Shown one piece after another: positions 21,890 to 22,853 of a stretch of 22,853 nt of DNA (position 1 is its first letter; every line of letters begins with the position of its first letter). The DNA comes from Pseudomonadota bacterium (GTDB lineage: Bacteria; Pseudomonadota; Alphaproteobacteria; Sphingomonadales; Sphingomonadaceae). Under the pieces are notes generated by a model. That model was not told where the DNA came from, searched no databases, and was given only the letters and a program-made list of their open reading frames with translations. The translations under genes were made by a program, and so were the position numbers. The DNA lies in assembly GCA_023416515.1 (NCBI GenBank), contig JAEZHP010000033.1:1-22853 (forward strand), given 5' to 3'.

Positions 21890-22837
21890 ATGAGCGACTT
21901 CGATTATGATTGCCTGGTGATCGGGGGCGGGCCCGCGGGCCTGACCGCGGCGATCTATCTCACCCGGTACCATCTCTCGCTGAAGGTGATGGACGCGGGC
22001 AAGAGCCGCGCGGGCTGGATTCCCTGCACCCACAACCACGCCGGTTTTCCCGACGGGATCAGCGGGAAGGAGCTGCTCCGGCTGATGCGGGAGCAGGCCC
22101 AGAAATATGGCGCGTCGATCGAGACCGGGCGAGTCTCGCGCCTCGACCGGATCGAAGGCGGTTTTCAGGCGGAATGGGGCTCGGGCTGCGTCACCGCGCG
22201 CAAAGTGCTGCTCGCGACCGGAGTGACCAACCGGCGCCCGCCCATGGATGAGGACCTGCACGACTCGGCCCTTGCCAAGGGCCTCATCCGCTATTGCCCG
22301 ATCTGCGACGGCTTCGAGGTTACCGACAAGAAGGTCGGAGTGATCGGCAGCGGCAGGAAGGGAGTCGCCGAAGCGGTTTTCCTTCGCGGCTATACCGAAG
22401 ACATCACGCTCATCGCGCCCGACCGAGCGCACGACCTCAGCGGTGAGGACCGAGCTAGGCTCGAGGAATTCGGAATCGCCAGCGTCGATGGGCCCTGCCA
22501 GGCGGTCGCTGCAGACGGCGACACCATCACCATCGCCACGCCTTATGGCGAGCACAGCTTCGACAGCGTCTATCCGGCGCTCGGCTCCGATACCCATACC
22601 GAGCTCGCCGAGCAGGTCGGAGCCGCGCTGAGCGGCGATACCGGCTGCATCATCGTCGACAGCCACCAGCGCACCAGCGTCACCGGCCTCTATGCAGCCG
22701 GCGACGTCGTGCTCGGCCTCGACCAGATCAGCCATGCCATGGGCGAAGGCGGGGTCGCAGCGACGACGATCCGCAACGATCTCGCCAGGGAACGCCCGAT
22801 CCTTCGCGAAAGGCTTCGCGGCAATTCGATCCGGTGA
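21890..22837 (+). CDS. Thioredoxin-reductase-like FAD/NAD(P) oxidoreductase
   Basis: A 315-residue two-domain flavoprotein. The FAD motif GGGPAGL is at residues 12-18, a redox-active CPIC (Cys136, Cys139, within RYCPICDGFEV) sits in the middle domain, the pyridine-nucleotide motif GSGRKGVAEA is at 153-162, and GLYAAGDVV near the C-terminus binds FAD. The layout and length match thioredoxin reductase (about 315-320). The NADPH-specifying HRRxxxR motif of TrxB is not visible; the matching stretch reads LIAPDRAHDLSG, so cofactor or partner may differ. The ATG at 21890 is chosen because it begins the conserved N-terminus and has GAGG just upstream; the open frame extends back to 21752. Alternatives are a thioredoxin reductase paralogue or another disulfide reductase. 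It ends 16 bp before the window edge. Confidence 0.88.
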   Translation: MSDFDYDCLVIGGGPAGLTAAIYLTRYHLSLKVMDAGKSRAGWIPCTHNHAGFPDGISGKELLRLMREQAQKYGASIETGRVSRLDRIEGGFQAEWGSGCVTARKVLLATGVTNRRPPMDEDLHDSALAKGLIRYCPICDGFEVTDKKVGVIGSGRKGVAEAVFLRGYTEDITLIAPDRAHDLSGEDRARLEEFGIASVDGPCQAVAADGDTITIATPYGEHSFDSVYPALGSDTHTELAEQVGAALSGDTGCIIVDSHQRTSVTGLYAAGDVVLGLDQISHAMGEGGVAATTIRNDLARERPILRERLRGNSIR

Positions 22838-22853
22838 GCGGCCGGCGCCGGTG

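Overview
The window is a gene-dense, GC-rich chromosomal segment, most likely from a sphingomonad (Sphingomonas-like alphaproteobacterium). This rests on the gene set rather than on any marker gene: a bacterial lycopene cyclase, many exported peptidases and serine hydrolases, a DUF2189 membrane protein, and an intergenic hairpin repeat of a kind I associate with sphingomonad genomes. No rRNA, tRNA, CRISPR array, insertion sequence or phage gene was seen.

Left part (1-5120), minus strand: an exported M3 zinc metallopeptidase with a strong intrinsic terminator, a chemoreceptor-like protein with a six-helix membrane sensor part, and lycopene beta-cyclase (crtY). A divergent control region follows (5121-5532). 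It holds a 13-bp palindrome on a good -35 box, a 42-codon trp leader peptide gene (Trp-His-Trp-Trp-Trp run) that I predict is leaderless or nearly so, and an attenuator hairpin with a T-tract.

The centre (5533-9950) is a tightly overlapping tryptophan operon, trpD-trpCF-trpB-trpA. trpC and trpF are fused, and all four proteins carry sequence hallmarks of the enteric/gammaproteobacterial trp operon. trpE and trpG are not between the leader and trpD. A nitronate monooxygenase-like gene follows 32 bp after trpA, and then a pair of inverted intergenic repeats.

Right of the repeats lie asd (minus), an exported DPP-IV-type serine peptidase (minus), a DUF2189 membrane protein (plus) and a large M28 peptidase with a multi-spanning membrane part (plus). 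A minus-strand unit vapB-vapC-trmD-rplS follows, in which a toxin-antitoxin pair sits directly upstream of two core translation genes, with 4-nt overlaps and a palindromic operator over the vapB promoter. The window closes with a small membrane protein (minus), an exported class-C beta-lactamase-fold serine hydrolase (minus) and a divergent thioredoxin-reductase-like flavoprotein (plus).

The two regions most worth attention are the leader-controlled, enteric-like trp operon without trpE/G, and the placement of trmD-rplS behind an autoregulated VapBC module. Everything here was read by eye; no database search or folding program was run.
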